From CAYMJO01 sp964391305 (GTDB taxonomy: Bacteria; Patescibacteriota; CALEFQ01): 7,367 bases of DNA. The first letter of the stretch is position 1. Every line of letters starts with the position of its first letter. The notes beneath the pieces are model-generated. The model ran no database searches, was not told the DNA's origin, and was given only the letters and a program-made list of their open reading frames with translations. A program made the position numbers and the translations under genes. Below, piece by piece: positions 1 through 6,095 of this stretch. The stretch covers positions 1-7,367 of the forward strand of contig CAYMJO010000045.1 of assembly GCA_964391305.1 (NCBI GenBank), written 5' to 3'.

Positions 1-10
1 TGAATTAAAG

Positions 11-30
11 TTGCGGAATTATAGCCGCAA
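11..30. other. Small hairpin in the left flank of the insertion sequence
   Basis: TTGCGG (11-16) and CCGCAA (25-30) form a perfect 6-bp stem with an 8-base loop. No T-run follows on either strand, so it does not look like an intrinsic terminator. It lies outside the IS30 element in what is left of the neighbouring intergenic DNA. No gene can be recognised in positions 1-55. Confidence 0.3.
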
Positions 31-55
31 GACGATAAAAAGTTATTCATTGTGC

Positions 56-81
56 TTGGAATCTAACTTTTAACGCGACAG
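56..81 (+). repeat. IS30 terminal inverted repeat, transposase 3' end
   Basis: This copy pairs with the inverted sequence at 1113-1138, about 17 of 26 positions by eye, sharing the AACGC core and an outer GAATC/GATTC box. It contains the transposase stop codon (TAG on the minus strand, 63-65), so the gene runs into the end of the element, as is common in compact insertion sequences. Confidence 0.6.
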
Positions 82-1073
82 TTTTGATTAATTAGTTGAT
101 TAAAGACTTCATAAGGTTTTTGAAAGCCAATGGCTTTCCTGGGACGTCCGTTTAGAAGATGCTGAGCCTTCTTCACTTCATATCTGGATACTTTGTTAAA
201 GTCTGTTCCTTTAGGAAAGAATTGCCTGATAAGTCCGTTAGTATTTTCATTAGTGCCTCGTTCCCATGGGCTTCTCGGATGAGCAAAATAGACTTTGACG
301 CCGGTGATGTTGGTAAACAGTTTATGCTGTGCCATTTCTCGCCCTTGATCATAGGTCATTGATAGTTTCATCTGCTGTGGCAGTTTCTTAACCTCCTTGG
401 CAAATGCTTTGGCCACATCAATAGCCCCTTTGCTTTTAACAGGGATAAGAATAGTCGTGCGGGTCGTGCGCTCCACCAGAGTGCCAAGAGCTGAACGATT
501 GTTCTTTCCAACAATTAAATCGCCTTCCCAATGTCCTGGGATAATCCGGTCCGCCACTTCTTTCGGTCGCTCCTCAATACTCAACATATCCTCTATTTTA
601 CGCTCCATTTTGACGTTTCTAGACTGTTTGTGTCTTCTTTTCCGATTCTGCCGTAGGCAAGAAGTAAGCTCTTTTTTGAGAGTCCCTCGGGGAAGAATGT
701 AGATATATGTATAAATCGCCTCCGGCGATATGCGCATAGTCATACTATCAGGATAATCCTTTTCCAGCTCTTCCGCAATCTGCGTCGGTGACCACTTAAG
801 TTTCAATTTCTTGTAAATATAGCGTTTAAGCTCCTGATTGTCATCTAGCTTAAACTTGCCAATCTTTCTTTTACTGGCATTTCTTCTGGCTCGATTTTGC
901 ACCTTTGCCGCTCTATAGGTATACTTATTACAGCTCCCATTGACGACCTCTCGGCTGATAGTACTGGCGTGCCGATTTAACTGCTTGGCAATGTTCTGGA
1001 AAGAACAATCCTGCGAGAGCATTCGGCTGATTTCTTCTCGCTCCTCATCACTTAATCTTTTGTAATTTTTCAT
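63..1073 (-). CDS. IS30-family transposase
   Basis: This 336-residue DDE transposase should bind the element's terminal repeats and catalyse excision and insertion. Residues about 4-46 form the N-terminal helix-turn-helix typical of IS30 (LSDEEREEI then FQNIAKQLNRHASTISRE). The RNase H-like catalytic core starts at HWEGD, with D185 and D242 (YDQGRE). E276 (in TNENTNG) lies exactly 33 residues beyond D242, the D(33)E spacing of the family. The C-terminal LNGRPRKAIGFQKPYEVF motif (about 307-324) is also characteristic. The length is normal for IS30 and no residue appears missing. The start ATG has no evident SD sequence, but lies 3 bases after an inverted repeat able to pair in transcripts entering from outside. 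The gene is divergent from the NHL-repeat gene and is the only gene of the element. Confidence 0.95.
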   Translation of the reverse strand: MKNYKRLSDEEREEISRMLSQDCSFQNIAKQLNRHASTISREVVNGSCNKYTYRAAKVQNRARRNASKRKIGKFKLDDNQELKRYIYKKLKLKWSPTQIAEELEKDYPDSMTMRISPEAIYTYIYILPRGTLKKELTSCLRQNRKRRHKQSRNVKMERKIEDMLSIEERPKEVADRIIPGHWEGDLIVGKNNRSALGTLVERTTRTTILIPVKSKGAIDVAKAFAKEVKKLPQQMKLSMTYDQGREMAQHKLFTNITGVKVYFAHPRSPWERGTNENTNGLIRQFFPKGTDFNKVSRYEVKKAQHLLNGRPRKAIGFQKPYEVFNQLINQNCRVKS

Positions 1074-1076
1074 AGA

Positions 1077-1127
1077 AATCTAACTTAACTCTTTTGGCGC
1101 TTCGCGCCAAGATCGTTGCGTTAGATT
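1077..1127 (-). promoter_or_regulatory. Nested hairpins before the transposase start
   Basis: AATCTAAC (1077-1084) and GTTAGATT (1120-1127) are perfect 8-bp inverted arms. Inside them TTGGCGC-TTC-GCGCCAA (1094-1110) forms a perfect 7-bp GC-rich hairpin. On the minus-strand RNA the outer stem ends 3 nucleotides before the transposase AUG. The outer arm is part of the terminal repeat, so only transcripts starting outside the element would contain both arms. In IS10 and IS50, such folding protects against translation from read-through transcripts; the same role here is inference. Confidence 0.5.
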
Positions 1128-1138
1128 CTGGAATCAAA
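1113..1138 (-). repeat. IS30 terminal inverted repeat, transposase 5' end
   Basis: This is the partner of the repeat at 56-81. It holds TAACGCAAC on the minus strand and, further out, a 12-bp palindrome GATTCTGGAATC (1124-1135). That palindrome makes the exact end hard to set, because GAATC occurs in both orientations. Confidence 0.6.
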
Positions 1139-1153
1139 CAAGTTTTCAAAACA

Positions 1154-1204
1154 TGTTATAAAAAACTAAAGTTTGTTATAAACTTTTTTTAAATGTGTTA
1201 TAAT
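1154..1204 (+). promoter_or_regulatory. Promoter region of the NHL-repeat gene with three TGTTATAA repeats
   Basis: TGTTATAAT at 1196-1204 is an extended -10 element (TGN followed by a perfect TATAAT), placing a start near 1211 and giving a leader of about 30 bases. No good -35 box is found 17 bases upstream. The octamer TGTTATAA is repeated at 1154-1161, 1174-1181 and 1196-1203, spaced 20 and 22 bases, roughly two helical turns. The middle copy lies in a perfect 7-bp-arm palindrome (1168-1186, AAAGTTT/AAACTTT). These could be tandem extended -10 promoters or operator sites. All lie outside the neighbouring IS30. Confidence 0.5.
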
Positions 1205-1241
1205 AATATCATAAATTACAATTAATTAAAACCACAAAAAA

Positions 1242-3221
1242 ATGAGAAAAATCTACGTAGCGGCACTCACAACAGTGCTTGCCATCGGAATGGGAATTAC
1301 GCTTGTTCCCAAAGCCGAAGCTGCATGGGGAGATGTCGGCACAATCCTCGGCGGCAAAAGGCTTCTAAATGATGGTCAAAAAGCAAACATCGCGCAGCTC
1401 AACAACCCCAAAGGTATAGCAATCGAAAAAAGAAGCGGGGATATTTACATCGCGGACACAAGGAACAACAGAATTGCCAAGATTGATGGAACCACCAAAA
1501 AAATCTCTACTTTCGTGAATATCTCTGGAAACACAGGGACACAGGACGGTTCCAGGCTCGGAGCAACTCTCGACAATCCGTACGGAGTTGCGATTGACAG
1601 CAGAGGAGCTGTTTATATTGCGGACACGTACAACGGCAGAATCAGAAAAGTTGAGGGAGATAAAGTATCAACAATCGTGAGCAAGGGATTAAAGCTTCCT
1701 GAAGCTCTAACAGTGAGGGGAGACACCGTTTACATTTCGGACACGGGAAATAACAGAGTCGTTTCTGTCAACAAAAATGGCGGAAAACTTCAACGAGTAG
1801 GCGGCGTGTTATCTATACCAAGACAGATTACATGGAATCAAGATAAACTTTATGTCGTTTGCGCTGGAGATGGCACGATCAATGAGATCAACCTTAGCAC
1901 GAACACATCAAGAAGATATGTCGGTGGATTTGAGGATGTCGGTGGTATTGCCATAAAAGACAGCAGAACCATGTTTGTTGCCGCGGGAAAACAAGGCGTC
2001 TGGAACGAACTCTTTTCAGTGGATCGTTCGACAAAAACAAAAACCCTGCTTTCGAAAGACAGAGAAACGGAAACTCTAAACTGGGCGGCGGGAATGGCAT
2101 TATATAACAATAGAATCTATATCATATACCAAGGAGGAGCTTCCATATATTCAGCAAACCTTGAAGGCGAAGACATGAGAAGAGAAGCGGGAAAATATCG
2201 ATATCCGAAAATATTTGGCAGCGCTGCTGTCTCGCAAATAGGAAGACCTCATTCTATCGTATGGAACCCTACAAAACCGATCCTCTACGCGGCTATTAAC
2301 AATCAGCTCATAGAATACAATACCGTATCTGGAAAAGTCAGATTCATGGCTGGACATCCGATGGACAACTATGTGGAAGGACAAGGAAGCTCGGTTAGAT
2401 TTTCCAATCCAGATATTGACATAAGCCCGGACGGCAACTGGTTATATATAGCAGATCAGTACAACCATAGAATCAGAAAGATGAGTACAAAAACCAAAAA
2501 AACAGAATACATAACCGGCGCCGGCGAAGTGAACTTCTATAGTCCAAACTATAGCGCTTATCAAGAAGGCGGACCATGCGATGGCGAAACTGGAGCAAAT
2601 AAGTCCGGCTGTGCATACTTCAATAAGCCAAGCGCCATTGTTGTGAACAGGGCTGGTACGAAGGCATACGTTACAGATTCGGGCAACAACATGCTCAGAG
2701 AGATCAATCTCTCAACTGGCAAAACCAGAAAACTCGCGGGAACTAGAAGCGCAGGCTTCAAGAACGGTTTTGGTCCTCTGGCAACGTTCAATGGACCAGC
2801 CGATCTAGACTTGGATGCGGCAGGAGCAAACCTGTACGTCGCGGATAAAGGAAATCACGCGATAAGAAGAATCAATCTGGCTACTCTAAACGTGAGCACC
2901 GTTGTTGGAAAAGGAAAACCTGGATATCAAGAAGGTTCAAAAAAGACCGCACTGCTCCAAATGCCTACGGGAATTGAAGTGAGAGGAAACAATATGATAT
3001 TCTGGTCCGAATCGGGAAGTCAAAGAATTAGGATGTATAACACCACCGAAAATCAGACGAGACTTTTCGCGGGTTCCGGAAAAAGAGGAAGACTCACGGG
3101 CCCAAGCACAAGGAGCCAATTCAACGAACCAAAGGGGCTCGCGATTAATCCAAAAGATGGCTCGAAACTATATATTGCAGATTACTACAATGACAGCATC
3201 AAAGTAGGAAGTCTAAGGTAA
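1242..3221 (+). CDS. Exported NHL-repeat beta-propeller protein
   Basis: This 659-residue protein starts with a clear Sec signal peptide: a positive MRK start, hydrophobic residues about 5-22, and probable cleavage near 27-28 (AEA-A). The mature part is NHL repeats throughout. The blade motif YIADxxNNRI recurs at 69, 125, 164, 402, 476, 532 and 644, with degenerate copies near 204, 245, 293, 349 and 587. Twelve blades in all would fit two six-bladed propellers (about 29-325 and 326-659). An insertion at about 428-460 carries C446 and C457, which could form a disulphide outside the cell. NHL propellers usually bind proteins, glycans or other ligands; no catalytic motif is visible, so enzymatic activity is not claimed. 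There is no transmembrane anchor or sorting signal at the C-terminus, so it is probably secreted. The start is fixed by the signal peptide; the leader is A-rich without an SD sequence. Confidence 0.9.
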   Translation: MRKIYVAALTTVLAIGMGITLVPKAEAAWGDVGTILGGKRLLNDGQKANIAQLNNPKGIAIEKRSGDIYIADTRNNRIAKIDGTTKKISTFVNISGNTGTQDGSRLGATLDNPYGVAIDSRGAVYIADTYNGRIRKVEGDKVSTIVSKGLKLPEALTVRGDTVYISDTGNNRVVSVNKNGGKLQRVGGVLSIPRQITWNQDKLYVVCAGDGTINEINLSTNTSRRYVGGFEDVGGIAIKDSRTMFVAAGKQGVWNELFSVDRSTKTKTLLSKDRETETLNWAAGMALYNNRIYIIYQGGASIYSANLEGEDMRREAGKYRYPKIFGSAAVSQIGRPHSIVWNPTKPILYAAINNQLIEYNTVSGKVRFMAGHPMDNYVEGQGSSVRFSNPDIDISPDGNWLYIADQYNHRIRKMSTKTKKTEYITGAGEVNFYSPNYSAYQEGGPCDGETGANKSGCAYFNKPSAIVVNRAGTKAYVTDSGNNMLREINLSTGKTRKLAGTRSAGFKNGFGPLATFNGPADLDLDAAGANLYVADKGNHAIRRINLATLNVSTVVGKGKPGYQEGSKKTALLQMPTGIEVRGNNMIFWSESGSQRIRMYNTTENQTRLFAGSGKRGRLTGPSTRSQFNEPKGLAINPKDGSKLYIADYYNDSIKVGSLR

Positions 3222-3262
3222 AAAACGAAGCGCTCTAAGCGGATTAGACGCCCGCTATAAAC

Positions 3263-3297
3263 AAAAACCACCAGTCAAAAGACTGGTGGTTTTTTTT
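3263..3297 (+). terminator. Rho-independent terminator of the NHL-repeat gene
   Basis: CCACCAGTC (3268-3276), an AAAA loop and GACTGGTGG (3281-3289) form a perfect 9-bp stem followed by eight T residues. The upstream A-run also pairs with the T-run, lengthening the stem. It lies about 45 bases after the stop codon. A weaker stem AGCGG/CCGCT (3238-3256) precedes it. Confidence 0.93.
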
Positions 3298-3424
3298 ATT
3301 TTTATAGTTCAAGCACTAATTCCTTCTAGAAAAAACGCTTAAATTCCCAGTAATAAATTCTGCAATTTATCTATGCTCCATTTTCAAAAACGGAGAAAGA
3401 GAATTTTTAATAGATTTTCAAACA

Positions 3425-3454
3425 AAAAACCGCTTCATAAAGGAAGCGGTTTTT
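3425..3454 (-). terminator. Rho-independent terminator of the FG-GAP gene
   Basis: CCGCTTC (3430-3436) and GAAGCGG (3443-3449) pair around a 6-base loop and are flanked by A- and T-runs that extend the stem to 12 bp. On the minus strand the hairpin ends in a T-run, 27 bases after the FG-GAP stop codon. It also has a T-run in the plus direction and may stop transcription both ways. The 120 bases between this and the NHL terminator contain nothing else recognisable. Confidence 0.9.
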
Positions 3455-3480
3455 GTCAGCTTTTCCTTTATAGAACAAAT

Positions 3481-5298
3481 TTACAAATTCTCTGGATTGG
3501 TACTGACTGTCAAATCTAAGCCTGACTTCAAATTCTTATTGTACGCGAAGAAATTCATTCCAAGCGGAGTGCCACTGGCACTGAAAGATCTGACTTGAGG
3601 TGCTCCTGTCGCGCTTGCCACAATCACTTCTGCCTTGCCGTCATTGTTTATATCCGAAGCTTTCACATTCGCGCCGACTTTTGCTTTCCCAAATGCTCTC
3701 CATGATCCCAAAACTGTTCCAGAATCTTTATAAGTTTTTACATCAGAACTGCCGCTAAGCTTTGACACCACTACATCATCTTTTCCATCTCCATCAAAAT
3801 CTGCAGAATCCACATCTATTCCTCCCGTGTAAGCCGCTTCAAACGCCGTAAACTTGAGAGATTTTGGACTGCCGCTTGCCTCAAAAGTTCGCACTAAAGA
3901 AGCGCCGCCTTTGCCCTGTCCAGCAATAATCTCCGCCTTTCCATCTTTATCTATATCCCCAAAGGCAATACTTGCGCCAACATGGCTCTTTCCAAAAGCA
4001 TTCCACTCGTATTTCTTTTTTGCTTTGCCTCCATCAAAATCAAAAATTCTCACGGTAGACTTCCCACTTGCCCTTGCTATGCCTATTTCATCTTTGCCGT
4101 CTCCGTCAACATCTCCGCATGCCACATTAAGTTCGCCGCGAAAAGCCATGCTATGTGCCCAGAAAGAGCCTATTAGAACTCCGTTTTTACTGTAAACCCG
4201 CATTTGCGGGCCACCGCCGCTTCCCGGAGCCACAACGATCTCATCAGGTCCTTTGCCATTTATATCGCACGCGGCAAGATGAGCGCCACCTTTAAATCCT
4301 TTGGAATAAGCCAAAACATTTGGTTTCTTTTTAGCCGTTCCCCAATCATCAAAACCTCTTAAGTGAGAGGTTGCGCCCTTTCCTGTAATCGTGTAAACAG
4401 TTGCCTTCGACGCAGTACGGCCAAATTTGTATGGCTTTTTCACTGTGGAATAAATTCTGCGGCTTGCCGCATCATAACTCGCCTTTATCTCACTTCCCCA
4501 TTCTATGCCCGTGTCGCCAAACAAAACATCTCTTTTTATGCTGACTTCCTGCTGTACTCTGCCATTGGACCAGCCTCGATACACATCAATTTGATCGCTT
4601 CCAAACTCTCTGATTTTCGTCTCTTTTGTTAAACCATCATAAACTCCATTGCCCTCATCTTTGAAAAAGTAATATCTTTTGTTAGAACTCGCTTCTTGAT
4701 CATCAACATTTGCCTCTCGTTTTTCCATCATGACATAATCGCCTTTTTTCCATTCAACATGCATTACAAAATAATAATCGTTTTTACCATCTTTATTTCC
4801 ATCTATACTCCAAATCAGATCATGATTGAAATCCGCGGGAGCAGGCATATCCGCTGAAAAACTTCCCCCTTCCCAACTGCCATCGGCATCTTTATACCTT
4901 ACATCCATAAAATCTGTCGCGAATCCCCACAGTATATAAACATTATCCTTGTCATGGGCAATCTTCATATCCAAAAGATCTATGTACCATCTCTCGTTCA
5001 TCATTTTTACGCCCGTGCCGCCCGGATTCGCGGTTCCCCACTCTTTTTTACTTTCATCCCAATAGTAAGTTGTCCCCTTGTATTGGTCAAATTCACCTTT
5101 GTCCCCTGTTTCAAAACCGTCTTGAATGAGATATGGAATGTCATTCCAATCATTCCATTTGCCGTCCATTTTCAGATTGGCAAAATTTGATTGCGCGCCG
5201 TCCGCCAATGCGACATTGCCAAAGCTTCCCGGTCCATACACGAAAATCGCGAGCGATAGTACCAAAAAACCAACTAGCGTTATGGTTAGTTTTTTCAT
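3481..5298 (-). CDS. Exported FG-GAP/VCBS-repeat protein with N-terminal beta-sandwich-like domain
   Basis: The 605-residue product begins with a Sec signal peptide (MKK, hydrophobic to about 21, probable cleavage after ALA at 32). Residues about 38-315 form a domain opening with KMDGKWNDWNDIP and containing KIAHDKDNVYILW and DGNKDGKND (166-174). This resembles CBM9/DOMON-like extracellular sandwich domains, but the assignment is tentative. Residues about 325-600 hold five repeats of about 51 residues. Each has a calcium-loop motif of the DxDxDG type, starting at D345, D396, D448, D500 and D549; the first is degenerate (DINGKG). Such repeats build integrin-like propellers used in adhesion or ligand binding; five is fewer than the usual seven. 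No cell-wall anchor is visible, so it is probably secreted or loosely surface-bound. The start has an A-rich leader; the nearest SD-like AGGAG is over 30 bases upstream, too far to act directly. Confidence 0.9.
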   Translation of the reverse strand: MKKLTITLVGFLVLSLAIFVYGPGSFGNVALADGAQSNFANLKMDGKWNDWNDIPYLIQDGFETGDKGEFDQYKGTTYYWDESKKEWGTANPGGTGVKMMNERWYIDLLDMKIAHDKDNVYILWGFATDFMDVRYKDADGSWEGGSFSADMPAPADFNHDLIWSIDGNKDGKNDYYFVMHVEWKKGDYVMMEKREANVDDQEASSNKRYYFFKDEGNGVYDGLTKETKIREFGSDQIDVYRGWSNGRVQQEVSIKRDVLFGDTGIEWGSEIKASYDAASRRIYSTVKKPYKFGRTASKATVYTITGKGATSHLRGFDDWGTAKKKPNVLAYSKGFKGGAHLAACDINGKGPDEIVVAPGSGGGPQMRVYSKNGVLIGSFWAHSMAFRGELNVACGDVDGDGKDEIGIARASGKSTVRIFDFDGGKAKKKYEWNAFGKSHVGASIAFGDIDKDGKAEIIAGQGKGGASLVRTFEASGSPKSLKFTAFEAAYTGGIDVDSADFDGDGKDDVVVSKLSGSSDVKTYKDSGTVLGSWRAFGKAKVGANVKASDINNDGKAEVIVASATGAPQVRSFSASGTPLGMNFFAYNKNLKSGLDLTVSTNPENL

Positions 5299-5339
5299 TT
5301 GTTTTTTTGTTATTAATTTTTTAAAAAACTCCTACCTTC

Positions 5340-5383
5340 ATTATACTCCTAATAATAGAATTTTTATAGAAAGATTATCCACA
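5340..5383 (-). promoter_or_regulatory. Probable FG-GAP gene promoter with a consensus DnaA box
   Basis: A perfect TATAAT lies on the minus strand at 5345-5340, placing transcription start about 35 bases before the ATG at 5298. No recognisable -35 element is at the expected distance. TTATCCACA at 5375-5383 is identical to the consensus DnaA box and sits about 30 bases upstream of the -10, overlapping or just behind the -35 position. DnaA regulates some promoters through such sites; that role here is inference from position. Confidence 0.45.
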
Positions 5384-5554
5384 GGGCATTTTTGGAGTTG
5401 CAGGACACTAACTTTTTCTATTTATATTTAGTGATGAAGAATTTATTTTTTAAAAAAAATATCAAAAGAGCCCAATTTTTTATAAAAAAGAAACAATATT
5501 TATGCTCATTTTATGCTTATCTAACAGTAAAAACGCAGACTTTTGTAAAACTAA
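5384..5554. other. AT-rich intergenic stretch with short repeats, no gene recognised
   Basis: This part of the 396-base gap is extremely AT-rich. It contains the 14-bp palindrome TTTTTTATAAAAAA (5476-5489), part of which recurs in the leader hairpin at 5633-5644. The octamer TTTATGCT occurs at 5499-5506 and again at 5510-5517, 11 bases apart, about 40 bases upstream of the zinc-ribbon promoter. A 61-codon TTG-started frame here is low-complexity and is not called. Confidence 0.4.
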
Positions 5555-5583
5555 TTGACAAGGTTTCCAAACCATGATACAAT
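5555..5583 (+). promoter_or_regulatory. Strong sigma70-type promoter for the zinc-ribbon gene
   Basis: A perfect TTGACA -35 box (5555-5560), a 17-base spacer and TACAAT (5578-5583, one mismatch) are present, with TGA just before the -10 giving an extended TGN element. Transcription should start near 5590. This is the best promoter in the window and implies a leader of about 105-135 bases. Confidence 0.8.
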
Positions 5584-5604
5584 GGACTTATAATTCTTAA
5601 TAGA

Positions 5605-5680
5605 GTTTTGTCGTAGCTTAATTAAGAGTATATTTTTTATAAAATTTTTATAAAAAATTACCTGTTAAGTTTGGCAAAAC
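5605..5680 (+). ncRNA. Long imperfect hairpin in the leader of the zinc-ribbon gene
   Basis: The arms 5605-5644 and 5646-5680 fold into one nearly continuous stem. 5605-5613 pairs with 5672-5680, 5615-5622 with 5664-5671, 5625-5630 with 5659-5663 (one bulge), and 5632-5644 with 5646-5658 (a perfect 13-base palindrome arm). The unpaired residues, about five, all lie on the 5' side. The hairpin starts about 15 bases after the predicted transcription start and ends 14 bases before the first ATG. It matches no riboswitch class I recognise. It could control translation or stability of the zinc-ribbon mRNA, or be a small RNA; there is no terminator between it and the gene. The AT-rich tip alone would be weak evidence, but the lower 17 pairs include several GC pairs. 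Confidence 0.4.
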
Positions 5681-5694
5681 AAAAGTCGTAAAAA

Positions 5695-6003
5695 ATGGAT
5701 AATCAAAATTCTGGAGACCGAACAATGCACAAAGGAAATTGGACTTGTTCGGAATGCGGAGCGGAAATTACCGAGCTCCCATTTGAGCCAGACGGAGACA
5801 GACCGATCTTCTGCCGAGAGTGTCATCAAAAGAAACGAGATGAGCACAGAGGCGGAGGCGGAGGCGGCCAACGAAGAACGTTTCAGGGCAATTGGAAATG
5901 CGCAGAATGCGGAACAGAAATTACCGAGCTCCCATTTGAGCCACGGGATGAACAGTCGATCCTCTGCAAAGAATGCTACATGAAACAGAAAAATGGCCGA
6001 TAA
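5695..6003 (+). CDS. Small protein with two tandem CxxC-x18-CxxC zinc ribbons
   Basis: This 102-residue cytosolic protein carries two near-identical modules: C18/C21/C40/C43 and C69/C72/C91/C94, each able to bind one zinc ion. Both contain CGxEITELPFEP, the hallmark of the short zinc-ribbon family common in Patescibacteria and Chloroflexi, often called the CxxC-x17-CxxC domain. The modules are joined by a Gly-rich linker with six consecutive glycines (53-58). Single-module forms are usual, so the tandem copy looks like internal duplication. The function of the family is unknown; nucleic acid or protein binding is plausible. The ATG at 5695 follows an A-run, but the in-frame ATG at 5725 has GGAG (5713-5716) at good spacing and gives a protein starting MHKGNWTC, a more family-like start of 92 residues. 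The later start may be the true one. Confidence 0.85.
   Translation: MDNQNSGDRTMHKGNWTCSECGAEITELPFEPDGDRPIFCRECHQKKRDEHRGGGGGGQRRTFQGNWKCAECGTEITELPFEPRDEQSILCKECYMKQKNGR
5764..5943 (+). repeat. Internal gene duplication with a 27-bp exact direct repeat
   Basis: Positions 5764-5790 and 5917-5943 are identical over 27 bases, 153 bases (51 codons) apart, encoding the EITELPFEP part of both zinc ribbons. Identity at every third codon position, while the flanking codons differ, points to recent duplication or conversion confined to this segment. Confidence 0.85.
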
Positions 6004-6067
6004 AGCCATTTCACATCTGACATCAAAGTTTTCGCGATAATTTTTTCTCGAAAATCGATAAGTCAGT

Positions 6068-6095
6068 AAAAAACCCCGCAAGTCGCGGGGTTTTT
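6068..6095. terminator. Bidirectional rho-independent terminator
   Basis: CCCCGC (6074-6079) and GCGGGG (6085-6090) form a 6-bp GC stem around a 5-base loop, with six A residues before it and five T residues after it. It serves the zinc-ribbon gene, whose stop codon is about 65 bases upstream. The A-run gives a U-run on the opposite strand, so it may also stop transcripts of the convergent radical SAM gene. Confidence 0.9.

Larger units (their letters stand above)
56..1138 (-). mobile_element. IS30-family insertion sequence, apparently complete
   Basis: A single transposase gene fills the element, flanked by inverted terminal sequences. By transposase orientation the functional left end is the right-hand one (about 1113-1138). 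Two alignments of the ends are possible. In one, GAATCTAAC is identical at 59-67 and, inverted, at 1120-1128. In the other, a TAACGCRAC core at 71-79 pairs with 1123-1115 and has a GAATC or GATTC eight bases further out, which matches my recollection of the terminal repeat layout of E. coli IS30. The second gives ends near 56 and 1138 and is preferred. No convincing target duplication was found, so the exact ends are uncertain by several bases. The transposase has no internal stop or frameshift, so the copy could be active. Confidence 0.85.

Noticed and set aside
397..702. Plus-strand open frames inside the transposase gene
   Set aside because: They lie opposite the well-supported IS30 transposase and have no recognisable motifs; they are antisense shadows.
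57..1135. TGGAATC at 57-63 and 1129-1135 as a target-site duplication of the IS30
   Set aside because: Seven bases is longer than usual for IS30 (2-4), and both copies overlap the terminal repeats, so this is more likely part of the ends.
5392..5577. 61-codon TTG-started frame in the AT-rich gap
   Set aside because: It is low-complexity (Phe, Lys, Tyr, Leu), has no ribosome binding site, and overlaps the -35 region of the strong promoter; consistent with chance in AT-rich DNA.
5607..5690. tRNA-like sequence (TAGCTTAATTAAGAG resembles a D-arm)
   Set aside because: The D-loop lacks GG, no proper anticodon arm or T-loop can be placed, and there is no acceptor end; one long hairpin explains the sequence better.
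5299..5694. Replication origin suggested by a DnaA box beside AT-rich DNA
   Set aside because: Only one good DnaA box was seen, with no cluster and no dnaA, dnaN or other origin-linked gene in the window.
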